A DNA stretch of 64,000 nt from CAZMXP01 sp964570285 (GTDB lineage: Bacteria > Planctomycetota > PLA2). Both the position numbers and the translations under genes were made by a program. The stretch is from NCBI GenBank assembly GCA_964570285.1, contig CAZMXP010000003.1, positions 79,660 through 143,659 on the forward strand. Reading direction: 5' to 3'. The notes below the pieces were generated by a model, which saw only the letters and a list, made by a program, of their open reading frames with translations, had not been told where the DNA came from and ran no database searches. Positions 25,153-34,296 of the stretch are shown here, piece after piece (position 1 is the first letter of the stretch; every line of letters starts with the position of its first letter).

Positions 25153-26682
25153 CTACCTCCAATGGGCCGGGAGGGGCTCGGGCGCCGCGGCGCCCGCGAG
25201 CCGCACCGCCTCGACGACGAGGTCGCGCTGCTCGCACCCCTCCACCGTCGCGTAGCCGTCGAAGGATCCCTGGCGCTGCTGCGCCAACTCCTGCGCGAGC
25301 GAGAGGCGCACGCGCTGGCCGCGGCGCATGACCACCTCGCGGCTGTAGAAGAGCTGGCCGGTGTCGTTGGTGAGGCGCAGCGTCACCTTCGCGGGTCGCA
25401 CGCCGAGGTAGATGAGCACGAACTCGGTATCGAGGCTGCGGCGGGCGTCGAGGCTCACGCGCGGGAAGATCGCGCTGATGGCCTGCGCGCCGGGGGGCTG
25501 CCCGCATCCGTCCACGACCGCCGGATCCGCCGGATGGAGAGGGGGCTCGGGGGCCGCAGGTTCCGTCGGTGCCGTCTCCGGCGGCGGGAAGGGGGTCCAG
25601 TCGCGCGGCAGTTCGGCGTCGCCGGGGATGCGCAGGACCGTGAAGGTCATGTCGTTGCTCCCCGCGGCGATGCTCCACCCGGTGCGCGAGGGGTTGCTGC
25701 CCATCGCGACGACGGCCGTGCCGGGCAGGAACTTCTCGTGGTGGATGCTCGCGCGCCGGTCCCGCTCGACGACGGCGATCCAGGCGCGTCCGTCCCGCGT
25801 GCCCCCGACGAGCAGATGCTGCGCGTCGAGCACCTGCACGAGGTCGAGGGATCCCATGCCGTAGTCGGTGGACGCGGTCACCTCGAACTTCGTCACGAGC
25901 ACCGGCACCGGGATCCACGGCGTGCGCTTGCCGCCCCCGGCGGAGAGGGCGACCAGCGTCGCGCGCCCGCCGCGGGTCCCGGCGATCCAGAGTTCGCGCC
26001 CTTCCCCGACCATCGCGCGGGGCAGCAGGCCTGGCACCGCGTAGGCGTACTCCTCCCTGAACGCGAAGCCGCTCCCGCTTCCGTCGAGATGGAGCAGCCG
26101 CGAATCGTCGGTCGCGACGACGATGTCGGCCCGGTCGTCGCGGTCGAGGAAGTAGGGAGGGGTCGACGCGATCACGTTGACCCCCGGCCGCGCGATGAGG
26201 CTGCTGAAGCCCTTGCCCCCGGCTCTCGGACCCGCGACCGTGAGACCCGCATCGTGCGCGAGCACGAGCACCGGCCCCTCGCGCAGCGAACCCATCGCGA
26301 GCGTCCTCCAGTTGCGGAGGCCCGCGAGCGACTCACTGCCGGCATCCGTTCCGCCGAGCCTGCCGGACTGGAACTTCATCTCCCTGAGCGTGATCGCCTT
26401 CCCCGAGGCGGTCGCCATGAGGACGCCCGACCCGTGGCGGAAGAGGCCGACGGCGGACTCGCGCAGCCGCGAGCCGTCGTAGTACTCGCCCCTGTGGCTG
26501 AGGATGCGCAGGTGGCCGACGCCGGGGGGACGCTGCTCGATGAGCGCGGGCAGGTGTCCGTCGCCGGCGGCGAGGGCGTCCACGCCGCGCGCCTCCCCGA
26601 CGTAGACCTCCTGCGAGATCTGGATCAGCGGGTCGGCGAGAGCAGGGGAAAGGAGGAGCAGGGCAACCATGGGAATGCGCAT
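25153..26682 (-). CDS. Secreted beta-propeller-like protein of unknown function
   Basis: This encodes 509 residues with a signal peptide (about 1-16). Residues 30-370 consist of repeated beta segments with patterns such as FLDRDDRADIVVATDDSRLL, similar in style to FG-GAP/VCBS propeller blades. A Pro-rich link follows, then a C-terminal beta domain with VTLRLTNDTGQLFYSREVV and a Cys pair (Cys in VVDGCGQ and VEGCEQ). TAGGCT (complement of 26690-26695) ends 7 nt before the ATG. The function is unknown. It lies upstream of, and on the same strand as, the cytochrome gene. Confidence 0.65.
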   Translation of the reverse strand: MRIPMVALLLLSPALADPLIQISQEVYVGEARGVDALAAGDGHLPALIEQRPPGVGHLRILSHRGEYYDGSRLRESAVGLFRHGSGVLMATASGKAITLREMKFQSGRLGGTDAGSESLAGLRNWRTLAMGSLREGPVLVLAHDAGLTVAGPRAGGKGFSSLIARPGVNVIASTPPYFLDRDDRADIVVATDDSRLLHLDGSGSGFAFREEYAYAVPGLLPRAMVGEGRELWIAGTRGGRATLVALSAGGGKRTPWIPVPVLVTKFEVTASTDYGMGSLDLVQVLDAQHLLVGGTRDGRAWIAVVERDRRASIHHEKFLPGTAVVAMGSNPSRTGWSIAAGSNDMTFTVLRIPGDAELPRDWTPFPPPETAPTEPAAPEPPLHPADPAVVDGCGQPPGAQAISAIFPRVSLDARRSLDTEFVLIYLGVRPAKVTLRLTNDTGQLFYSREVVMRRGQRVRLSLAQELAQQRQGSFDGYATVEGCEQRDLVVEAVRLAGAAAPEPLPAHWR

Positions 26683-26770
26683 GGGGTCTAGCCTACCTCT
26701 TTTCCGGCCGATCCCATGAGGGTGTAGAATCCCCCCCGGGCCCCCCCTCCATCCACATCAAGGCACCCCC

Positions 26771-28354
26771 ATGCGAGTCCTGTTCGTCTACCCCAATATC
26801 GATTGCCCCCCCGGCATCAACCACGGGCTCGCGGCCATGTCGGCGGTGCTGAAGCAGCGCGGCCACGAGGTGGGCCTGATCCACGTCTGCGACAACCTCT
26901 GGGAGATCCCCACCACCGCGGAGGTGGTGCAGCAGATCGAGGACTTCCGGCCCGACATCGTGGGGTGGTCGGCGATGAGCCAGCAGTTCGCCTGGGTCTG
27001 CGCGACCAGCAAGGCGCTCCGGGCGGCCCGGCCCGACCTGCCCCAGGCGGTGGGCGGCGTGCACTGCACGATGGTGCCCGACGAGGTGACCGCGACCGAC
27101 CTCTTCGAGTGGGTCTTCGTGGGCGAGTGCGACCTCGCGTTCGCCGACCTCGTGGACCGGATGCGCGACGGCGGCGACCGGCTGACGGTCCCGAACACGC
27201 GCATCTGCGCCCGCTTCTCGCCGACGGGCAAGGTCCTCTCGAACCCGGTGGGCCCCTTCCCCGACCTCGCCTCCCTCCCCGAGACCGACTACGACCTCTT
27301 CGACATCGACCACATCGTCGGCAAGAAGAGCGGGTGGATGGGGCTGATCACGAGCCGCGGCTGCCCCTACAAGTGCACCTACTGCTTCAACAAGGAGATC
27401 GTCGACCTCTACAAGGAGGAGGGCGGCGCGAAGTCGATGAAGGAGTACCTGCGCGCCTACCCCGTCGAGCAGATGGTCGGCGAGATCAAGAGGCTCAAGG
27501 AGCGCCACCCGGGCATCCGCACGCTCATCATCGACGACGACCTCTTCACGCTGAACAAGAAGTACGTGATGGAGTGGACGGCCGCCTACCGCAAGAGCGG
27601 CCTCAAGATCCCGTTCGTCGTCAACGCCCACGTGCAGTGCTTCGACGACGAGATGGCGAAGGCGCTCGCCGACGCGGGCTGCATCATCACGAAGTACGGC
27701 CTCGAGTCGGGCAGCCCGCGCGTGCGCAAGGATGTCCTCTGGCGCTACATGACCAACCGGCAGATCGAGGACATGACCGCGACGGCGCACCGCCACGGCC
27801 TGCACACGAGCGCGTTCGTGATGTTCGGCCTGCCGCGCGAGACGAAGGAGGAGATCTACGAGACCCTCCGCCTCTGCGCCAAGGTCAAGATGGGCCGCTT
27901 CCGCTGGGCGATCTTCTACCCCTTCCCGGGCACCGCGGGCTACACGATCGCGAAGGACGCGGGGCTGATCGACTGGGAGCGCTGGTCGGGCATGGGCAAC
28001 TACTTCGACGCGAGCTGCCTCAAGTTCGGCGACGAGCACGACCTGTTCATCGAGAAGCTCGGCGCGCTCTGCTCGTGGTACGTCAACGCGCTCACCGACT
28101 GGCCCTGCGCGAAGACCTACACCGAACTCGTCCACGAGGTCGAGGCGATGGATCGCGCGACGTTCCGCAAGCGCCGCGGCGAGCTCGTCAAGTACGACCG
28201 CGAGCTCTCCGAGGAGCTGCTCCGCCTCGACATCCCCCACTACTCGATCCGCTACGCGCACGTGATGGGCGTCCGCAGCGACTTCGTCAAGTGGGAGCGC
28301 CGCCTCGAGCGCAACAGCCGCGAGGAGCAGGCGGTCGTCTACACGCTCGACTAG
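26771..28354 (+). CDS. B12-binding-domain radical SAM protein
   Basis: This encodes 527 residues. Residues 1-150 form a Rossmann-like cobalamin-binding domain (MRVLFVYPNIDCPP, GHEVGLIHV, GEVVFVGECDLAF-like segments), although the DxHxxG heme-style ligand is not evident. The radical SAM motif C198-PYK-C202-TY-C205 follows, with a TIM-barrel core (TLIIDDDLFTLNKKY, YGLESGSPRVRKDVL). Relatives methylate or rearrange lipids and natural products; the substrate here is unknown. A TAGAAT box lies about 45 nt upstream. Its stop shares the bases CTAG with the convergent lipoprotein gene. Confidence 0.88.
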   Translation: MRVLFVYPNIDCPPGINHGLAAMSAVLKQRGHEVGLIHVCDNLWEIPTTAEVVQQIEDFRPDIVGWSAMSQQFAWVCATSKALRAARPDLPQAVGGVHCTMVPDEVTATDLFEWVFVGECDLAFADLVDRMRDGGDRLTVPNTRICARFSPTGKVLSNPVGPFPDLASLPETDYDLFDIDHIVGKKSGWMGLITSRGCPYKCTYCFNKEIVDLYKEEGGAKSMKEYLRAYPVEQMVGEIKRLKERHPGIRTLIIDDDLFTLNKKYVMEWTAAYRKSGLKIPFVVNAHVQCFDDEMAKALADAGCIITKYGLESGSPRVRKDVLWRYMTNRQIEDMTATAHRHGLHTSAFVMFGLPRETKEEIYETLRLCAKVKMGRFRWAIFYPFPGTAGYTIAKDAGLIDWERWSGMGNYFDASCLKFGDEHDLFIEKLGALCSWYVNALTDWPCAKTYTELVHEVEAMDRATFRKRRGELVKYDRELSEELLRLDIPHYSIRYAHVMGVRSDFVKWERRLERNSREEQAVVYTLD

Positions 28355-28908
28355 CGACAGCGGCGCCGGGAGTAGAACCCGAAGCCGAAGTGCGCGTGGT
28401 GTCGCGGAGGCTCGGGGCGCTCGACGGCGATCGCGAGCTCGGTCGCTCCGGGAGCCGGCTCGAGGGCCGACGCGACGAGCGAAACGGGGAGGGGCACGGG
28501 GAGGGCCGGATAGGACTCGTGGATCCACGGGGAATCCGCCGCGCGCGAATCGCGGACGAGGATCGCGAGATCGCCTTCGCGGTCCCGTGCGGCGTGGAAC
28601 GAGCCCACATACCGCGCCTCCCCCTTGACCGCCACGAGGCGAGGACGGTCGACCTTCGGGTAGTAGCCGCCGATGGAGACGACGTCGTAGGTGCCCGGCT
28701 CGAGCGCGACGACGAAGGGGTCGTGCTCCGGACGCAGGCTGACCTCTTTTCCGTCGGCCCCGCGCAGCAGCAGCCGCGGCAGGACCGGGGTGCCATCGAA
28801 GCGGAAGCTCCCCGCCACGATCGCGGCGTCCGCAGGGAGACCCCCCTCCCTCGGGAGGTCGCGGACGGGGGTCGCGCACGCCGCCGCGAGCAGCCCCGCC
28901 GCGAGGAT
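28351..28908 (-). CDS. Putative lipoprotein with no canonical start codon
   Basis: The open frame encodes a lipoprotein-like N-terminus (RRVAILAAGLLAAAC, lipobox LAAAC) and about 175 further residues. The mature part contains PGTYDVVSIGGYYPKVDRPRL, typical of a small beta-sandwich domain. No ATG, GTG or TTG lies between the end of the upstream gene and the lipobox in this frame. The coordinate given is a placeholder at an ATC codon. Translation may begin inside the preceding gene, use a rare start, or be hidden by a sequence error. The start is uncertain and the function unknown. Confidence 0.5.
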   Translation of the reverse strand: MLAAGLLAAACATPVRDLPREGGLPADAAIVAGSFRFDGTPVLPRLLLRGADGKEVSLRPEHDPFVVALEPGTYDVVSIGGYYPKVDRPRLVAVKGEARYVGSFHAARDREGDLAILVRDSRAADSPWIHESYPALPVPLPVSLVASALEPAPGATELAIAVERPEPPRHHAHFGFGFYSRRRCR

Positions 28909-28910
28909 CG

Positions 28911-29915
28911 CTACGCGCCGAGGCGTTGGAGCGCCTCCTCGGCCAGCTTGCCGGCGCGGGTCTCGGGGTACTTCTTCGCAAGACGCTTGTAGGCGCTCTT
29001 CGCGCCGCCGAGCTTCTTCGCCTTGCCTTCGGCCTTCGATTCGAGCGCCTGGGCCTTCTCGAGGGCCTCCCAGGCGTCCACCTCGTCCTTGACGGCGGGG
29101 TCGGCGGAGAGCTCCTTGTCCTTCGCCCAGGCCCACTCCGCGACCTCCATGCCGGCAAAGTCCTTCTCGAGCATCTTCAGGTCGTCGAAGGCGCGTGCAT
29201 AGGCCTTGCCCGCGACGGACTGCTCGACGAGGCTGCGCAGGAAGTTGGCGTACGCCTCGCACTTGCCGCGCAGGAACTCGGCGTCGGCGACGACGGTGCG
29301 GTCGTCCCCCGCGAGGTACTTCTCGGCGCCCGCCCAGGCCTTGCCGACGTCGCCCTTCTCGTAGGACTTCACGAGCCCCTTGAGCGCCGGCGCGAGCTCC
29401 TTGCCGAGGTCGGCGTCGAAGATCTCCTTCAGGAGTTCCTCGATCTTCTGCTCGCTCGGGACCCCCTCGCCGACGACGACGCCGCGCGCGTCGATGAGGT
29501 AGGCGTGCGGGATGCCGCGCGGGCCGGGATCGATGAAGCGGGCGGCGGTCTCCTTGCCGGGGTCGGAGCCGATCCAGTAGCGCGCCGACTTCTCCTTCAG
29601 CATCTTCGATTCGAGCAGGCCCGGGGCCTCGTCGGAGATCGCGATGACCCTGAGCCCCTTGTCGAAGTACTTGTCATGAAGTTCGTTCAGGTGACCCACC
29701 TGAGCCATGCAGGGGCCTCACCACGTCGCGAAGAACTCGAGCAGGAAGACCTTGCCGCGCAGCACCGCCGAGTTCGGGCTCTCCTTGCCGGTGTTGAACC
29801 AGCTCTTCGCGCCGATGTCGGGGACCGCCTGGCCGTCGAGTTTCTTCCAGCCTTCGGCGCTCGCGGGGAGGCTGGCGAGGAGGATCGCGGAGAGGGAGAG
29901 CAGGCAATTGCGCAT
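28911..29915 (-). CDS. TlpA-like thioredoxin-fold protein, likely selenoprotein (in-frame TGA = Sec66)
   Basis: Read through the TGA at 29720-29718, the gene encodes 334 residues. A signal peptide (1-20, ASLPASA) leads to a TlpA/thioredoxin fold. The active site reads VFLLEFFATW-[TGA]-GPC, so the first cysteine of the WCGPC motif is replaced by a TGA codon at position 66, giving a UxxC site. The fold continues in frame after TGA (MAQVGHLNELHDKYFDKGL, then GPRGIPHAYLIDARG with its cis-Pro). A helical C-terminal region follows. TACAAT ends 6 nt before the ATG. A stem-loop follows the TGA (see SECIS). The alternatives are a nonsense mutation, or a C-to-A sequence error in a TGC codon. Confidence 0.78.
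29687..29703 (-). promoter_or_regulatory. Candidate bacterial SECIS element
   Basis: On the minus-strand mRNA, TCAGGTG pairs perfectly with CACCTGA around the loop GGT. The stem begins 14 nt after the in-frame UGA and the loop begins 21 nt after it. Bacterial SECIS elements lie just downstream of the UGA inside the coding region, with guanines at the start of the loop and a UGA-to-loop distance of roughly 16-37 nt. This hairpin meets those rules. Confidence 0.65.
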
Positions 29916-29952
29916 CGCCCCATTGTACGCCCGGCGGCTATCCTGCTGCGCT

Positions 29953-32331
29953 GTGGCCCCCTCGCCGCTGCCGATCGACGACGTGCTGCCGTGGCTCCTG
30001 GGCGCCTTGCGGACGGGCGGCGGTGCCGTGCTCCGGGCGCCCACGGGCGCGGGAAAGACGACTCGCGTGCCGCCGGCGCTTCTCGACGGCGGGCTGGCGG
30101 GGGAGGGCATGGTCGTGATGCTCGAGCCGCGCCGGATCGCGGCGCGGGCGGCGGCGCGGCGCATCGCCGAGGAGCGCGGCGCGACGGTGGGCGGCGAGGT
30201 GGGTTGGCAGGTGCGCTTCGACCGGCGCGCCGGGCGCGACACGCGCATCCTCGTCGTGACCGAGGGCATCCTCGTGCGCATGCTGCAGCGCGACCCCCTG
30301 CTCGAAAGCGTCGGCGCGCTCGTCTTCGACGAGTTCCACGAGCGCCGCCTCGACGGCGAACTCGCGCTCGCCATGGCGCGCCGCGTCCAGCGCGAGGCGC
30401 GGCCCGACCTGCGCCTCGTCGCGATGTCGGCCACCGCGGAGACGGCCCCGCTCGCCGCGTTCCTCGGCGACTGCCCCGTCGTCGCGGCGGAGGGGCGCCT
30501 CTTTCCCGTCGAGATCGTGCACCTGCCCGCCCCCCCGATGCGGGAGGCGCCCGAGGCCGCGGCCGATGCCGCGGTCGACGCGCTCCGCCGCACGGGAGGG
30601 GACGTCCTCGTCTTCCTGCCCGGGGCGGGCGAGATCCGCCGCGCGCACCGGCGCCTCGAAGAGCGCAAGCCCGCGGCCGCGGTCTGCGAACTCTACGGCG
30701 ACCTGCCCCCCGGCGAGCAGGACGCCGTGCTGCGCGGCGGGGGCGGGCGACGCATCATCCTCGCGACCAACGTCGCCGAGACCTCCGTGACGGTCGAAGG
30801 GGTCACCGCCGTCGTCGACTCGGGCCTCGCCCGCGTGATGCGCTTCGACCCCGCGGTCGGTATGCCGCGCCTGAACGTCGAGCGCATCTCCCGCTCCTCG
30901 GCCGACCAGCGCGCCGGGCGCGCGGGCCGCCTCGCCGAGGGGCTCTGCCTGCGCCTCTGGACCGCCCACGACCACCGCGGCCTCCCCGCGCAGGACGAGC
31001 CCGAGGTGCGCCGCGTCGATCTCGCCGGGGCCGTGCTCGAACTGCTCGCGTGGGGGGAGCGCGACATCGCCGCGTTCCCCTGGTTCGACCCCCCGGACCC
31101 CCCGCGCCTCGCCTCCGCGATGCAACTGCTCGAACGTCTCGGCGCCGTTGCCTCCGGGAGCCTCACGCCGCTCGGCCGCCGCATGGCGCAAGTGCCCGCC
31201 CACCCGCGCCTCGCGCGCCTGCTGCTCGAAGGCGGCGAGAGCGCGGGGCTCGCCGCGGCGCTGCTCTCGGAGCGCGACGCGACCCGGCCGCGCGAGGCGC
31301 GCCACCGCTCCGACAGCGACCTGCTCGACCGGCTCGACGCCGACCTGCCGCGCCACATGCTGCAGGCGGCGCGGCAGTACGCGAGGATGGCGCCGGCAGA
31401 GGGCGACCTGCTGCGCGCCCTCTTCGCGGCCTATCCGGACCGCCTCGCGAGACGTCGCGAGCCGGGGAGCCGCAGGGGCCTGATGTCGGGGGGCCGGGGG
31501 GTCGTGCTGCACGAGGCGAGCGCGGTCACCGATGCGGAGCTCTTCCTCTGCCTCGACCTCGACGCGGGCAGCGGCGGCGACGCGGTCGTGCGGATGGCGT
31601 CGAAGGTCGAGCGCGACTGGCTGCCCGAAGGGGAGTTGGACCGGGCGGTCGAGGTGCGCTTCCACGACGAGCGCGTCTCGGCCGTCCGCGTGACGCGGTG
31701 GCACGACCTCGTGCTCGACGAGACGCCCGCCGGGCTTCCGGCGGACGGCAGCGCGGAGGCGCTGCTCGCGCGGGAGGCGGCGGCGGGCCTCGACCTCGCG
31801 GTCGGGGACGCGGCAAGGCTGCTCGCCCGGCTCGACTGCCTGCGCGCATGGATGCCCGAGCTCGGGCTTCCCCCCCTCGACTGGCGCGACTGCCTGCCCG
31901 ACCTCTGCCGCGGCCTCCGGTCGTTCGACGAGCTCAGGCGCGCGCCGCTCGAGGACTGGTTGCGCGCGCGGCTCGGCCACGGGCACCTGCGCGACCTCGA
32001 CCGGCACGCCCCGGAGCGCATCACCGTGCCGAGCGGCAGCCGCGTGGCGCTCTCGTACGAGCCGGGCAAGGCGCCGGTCCTCGCGGTGCGCATGCAGGAG
32101 CTCTTCGGCGTCGCGGAGACGCCCCGGGTGGCCGGAGGGAGGGTGCCGGTGCTGCTGCACCTGCTCGCGCCGAACCGGAGGCCGCAGCAGGTGACCGACG
32201 ACCTCGCGAGCTTCTGGCGCAACGTCTACCCGCGGGTGCGGCGGGAGTTGCGCGCGCGATACCCGCGCCACTCCTGGCCGGAGGATCCGGCGGCGGCGGA
32301 CCCGGAGCGCAGGCCGCGACGCAAACCGTAG
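29953..32331 (+). CDS. hrpB: ATP-dependent helicase HrpB
   Basis: This encodes 792 residues. The GTG at 29953 is selected by TATCCT (29939-29944) 8 nt upstream. It is a DEAH/DExH helicase: Walker A TGAGKTT near residues 31-37, DEFHERR in motif II, and SAT in motif III. Motif VI appears as SADQRAGRAGR. The HrpB-specific C-terminus ends QVTDDLASFWRNVYP followed by a basic tail. Length and domain order match HrpB. Family members are DNA or RNA remodelers of unclear role. It is divergent from the selenoprotein gene. Confidence 0.93.
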   Translation: MAPSPLPIDDVLPWLLGALRTGGGAVLRAPTGAGKTTRVPPALLDGGLAGEGMVVMLEPRRIAARAAARRIAEERGATVGGEVGWQVRFDRRAGRDTRILVVTEGILVRMLQRDPLLESVGALVFDEFHERRLDGELALAMARRVQREARPDLRLVAMSATAETAPLAAFLGDCPVVAAEGRLFPVEIVHLPAPPMREAPEAAADAAVDALRRTGGDVLVFLPGAGEIRRAHRRLEERKPAAAVCELYGDLPPGEQDAVLRGGGGRRIILATNVAETSVTVEGVTAVVDSGLARVMRFDPAVGMPRLNVERISRSSADQRAGRAGRLAEGLCLRLWTAHDHRGLPAQDEPEVRRVDLAGAVLELLAWGERDIAAFPWFDPPDPPRLASAMQLLERLGAVASGSLTPLGRRMAQVPAHPRLARLLLEGGESAGLAAALLSERDATRPREARHRSDSDLLDRLDADLPRHMLQAARQYARMAPAEGDLLRALFAAYPDRLARRREPGSRRGLMSGGRGVVLHEASAVTDAELFLCLDLDAGSGGDAVVRMASKVERDWLPEGELDRAVEVRFHDERVSAVRVTRWHDLVLDETPAGLPADGSAEALLAREAAAGLDLAVGDAARLLARLDCLRAWMPELGLPPLDWRDCLPDLCRGLRSFDELRRAPLEDWLRARLGHGHLRDLDRHAPERITVPSGSRVALSYEPGKAPVLAVRMQELFGVAETPRVAGGRVPVLLHLLAPNRRPQQVTDDLASFWRNVYPRVRRELRARYPRHSWPEDPAAADPERRPRRKP

Positions 32332-32340
32332 AATGCGGGC

Positions 32341-34296
32341 ATGCAACGCATCGCCCTGCTCTTCGCCCTCGCCCTGCTCGCCGCGCCCGCCGCCCGCGCG
32401 GACGAACTGCTCGCCGACGACTGGGGGATCATCCGGATCGGCGGCGCGGACGTCGGCTACGTCCGCACGAAGGCCGAACGCGGGGCCGACGAGGCCGGAC
32501 CGCTGCTGCGCCTCACGATCGAGATGGAGATGAAGATGCGTCGCATGGGCACGACGATCGACATCAAGACGACGCAGGTCTCGCACGAGCGCGAGGACGG
32601 CAAGATGGTGCGGCTCGAGTCGCGCTCGGCGATGTCGAAGCAGGAGCAGGTCACGGAGGTGACGTTCGAGGGGGGCAAGGCGACCGTCGCGACGACGGTC
32701 ATGGGGACCCTCCGCGAGACGAAGGTCGATTGCCCGGAGGATGTCGTCGGCATGATCGAGATCGACCGGCGGACGCGCGCCCTCTCGCGCGAGGCGGGCG
32801 CGAAGCTGAGTGCGAAGACCTTTTCCCCCGACACCGGCGGCGTCACGGTGATCACGGTGACGAGTGGCGGGGAGGAGGAGACCAAGCTGCGCGACGGCTC
32901 GAGCAGGAAGCTCTGGAAGTACACGTCCACGATGAACACGCTGCCGATCGTCACGACGGTCTGGGCGGACGAGCAGGGGCTCCCGCGCAAGACGCAGGTC
33001 CCGATGGCGGGCATGGTGATGGAGATGTACGCGGCACCGAAGGCGGAGGCGCTCAAGGCCGCGATGGGCGGCGGCGAACTGCCTCCGGACGTCTTCGAGA
33101 AGACGCTGATCGTCTCGGCCCATCCGGTCGCCTGCCCGCGCGCGGTGGAGGGCGCGCTGCTGCGGCTCCGCGCGCGCGAAGGCACGGAGCGCGTGCCCGA
33201 CCTCACGGCGGCGACGCAGGCGGTGGAGCCGGGCGACGGCGAGGATCCCAGGACGGCGCTCGTCCGGATCCGGCGGCTGACGCCCCCGGCGGGCCGCACG
33301 GGCACGCGCCCGCTGAGCCCGATCCCGGCAGGGCTCGAGGACTCGCTGCGGCCCAACAGCCTCGTCCAGTCCGACGCGCCGGAGATCATCGCGATCGCGA
33401 GGGAGGTGGTCGGCGAGGAGACCGACGCGTGGCGCGCCGCGCAGATGCTGGAGCGCTGGGTCCACGACAACATCACGAACAAGAACATGGACGTCGCGTT
33501 CGCCTCGGCGCTCGAGGTGTGCAAGAACCGCGAGGGGGACTGCACCGAGCATGCGGTGCTGCTCTCCGCGCTCTGCCGGGCCGCGGGGATCCCCTCCGAC
33601 GTCGTGATGGGCGTCGTCTACATCGGAGCCGTCTGGGGAGGCCACGCGTGGTCGAGGGTGTGGATCGACGGGGCGTGGTACCCGCTCGACGGCACCAACG
33701 GCTACGGCTTCGTCGACGCGCTGCACCTCGAGTTCGACAACGCGACGCTGAAGGACGCCGCGTTCGCGACCGAACTCGCCGGGGTGCTGCTCAGCCTCGG
33801 GACGCTCGACATCGAGATCCTCGAGGTGACCCGCGGAGGCAAGACCTACCGCCCGGGCGACCCCGCCCTCGTGACGCTCGACGGGAAGGGCTACGTGGAC
33901 CGGGCGTGGGGCATCAGGATCCCGGCGCGGCCCGGCTGGGAGATCGAACCCGAGAAGCCGGGCGCGACGCTCTCGATGAAGCTGCTCGAGATCGAGGGGA
34001 AGAACGCCGAGGGCAAGAACTGCGAGATCGAGGTCTCGGCGTTCGACGCCCCCTGCGACCGCGATGTCGACCGGCAGGCCTCCGCGCTGATCGCGGCCGG
34101 CGCCTCCTCCGAGGCGTCGCAGGTGGACGGCAGGCCCGCCCGCATCCTGACGATCACCCAGCAGGGCCGCCGCTCCTGCCACGCGCTCGTGCTCGCGGGG
34201 GACGTGATGTGGCACTTCGTGCACGACCGCGTCGCGGGCGATGCCGACCTGAAGGAGTTCGCGGACTTCCTCGCGGCCCTCGACTTTGACACCTAG
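32341..34296 (+). CDS. Secreted transglutaminase-like protein
   Basis: This encodes 651 residues with a signal peptide (1-20). The transglutaminase core has the Cys-His-Asp triad: Cys401 (EGDCTEHAVLLSALCRAAGI), His435 (GGHAWSRVWIDG) and Asp450 (WYPLDGTNGYG). The first 330 residues are beta-rich and unclassified. TAGAAT (32329-32334) ends 6 nt before the ATG, inside the end of hrpB. Bacterial members of this family mostly act as proteases or amide hydrolases outside the cytoplasm. Confidence 0.85.
   Translation: MQRIALLFALALLAAPAARADELLADDWGIIRIGGADVGYVRTKAERGADEAGPLLRLTIEMEMKMRRMGTTIDIKTTQVSHEREDGKMVRLESRSAMSKQEQVTEVTFEGGKATVATTVMGTLRETKVDCPEDVVGMIEIDRRTRALSREAGAKLSAKTFSPDTGGVTVITVTSGGEEETKLRDGSSRKLWKYTSTMNTLPIVTTVWADEQGLPRKTQVPMAGMVMEMYAAPKAEALKAAMGGGELPPDVFEKTLIVSAHPVACPRAVEGALLRLRAREGTERVPDLTAATQAVEPGDGEDPRTALVRIRRLTPPAGRTGTRPLSPIPAGLEDSLRPNSLVQSDAPEIIAIAREVVGEETDAWRAAQMLERWVHDNITNKNMDVAFASALEVCKNREGDCTEHAVLLSALCRAAGIPSDVVMGVVYIGAVWGGHAWSRVWIDGAWYPLDGTNGYGFVDALHLEFDNATLKDAAFATELAGVLLSLGTLDIEILEVTRGGKTYRPGDPALVTLDGKGYVDRAWGIRIPARPGWEIEPEKPGATLSMKLLEIEGKNAEGKNCEIEVSAFDAPCDRDVDRQASALIAAGASSEASQVDGRPARILTITQQGRRSCHALVLAGDVMWHFVHDRVAGDADLKEFADFLAALDFDT

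Noticed and set aside
29718..29720. Treating the TGA as an ordinary stop and calling two separate genes
   Set aside because: The downstream ORF would begin in the middle of a thioredoxin fold, right after the GPC half of its active site. The upstream ORF would end exactly at ATW. Both parts align as one TlpA protein.
28926..34289. Very long plus-strand open frame (over 1700 codons)
   Set aside because: It runs antisense through the selenoprotein candidate and out of frame through hrpB and the transglutaminase. Its translation is Arg/Ala/Pro-rich without domains, a normal effect of high G+C.
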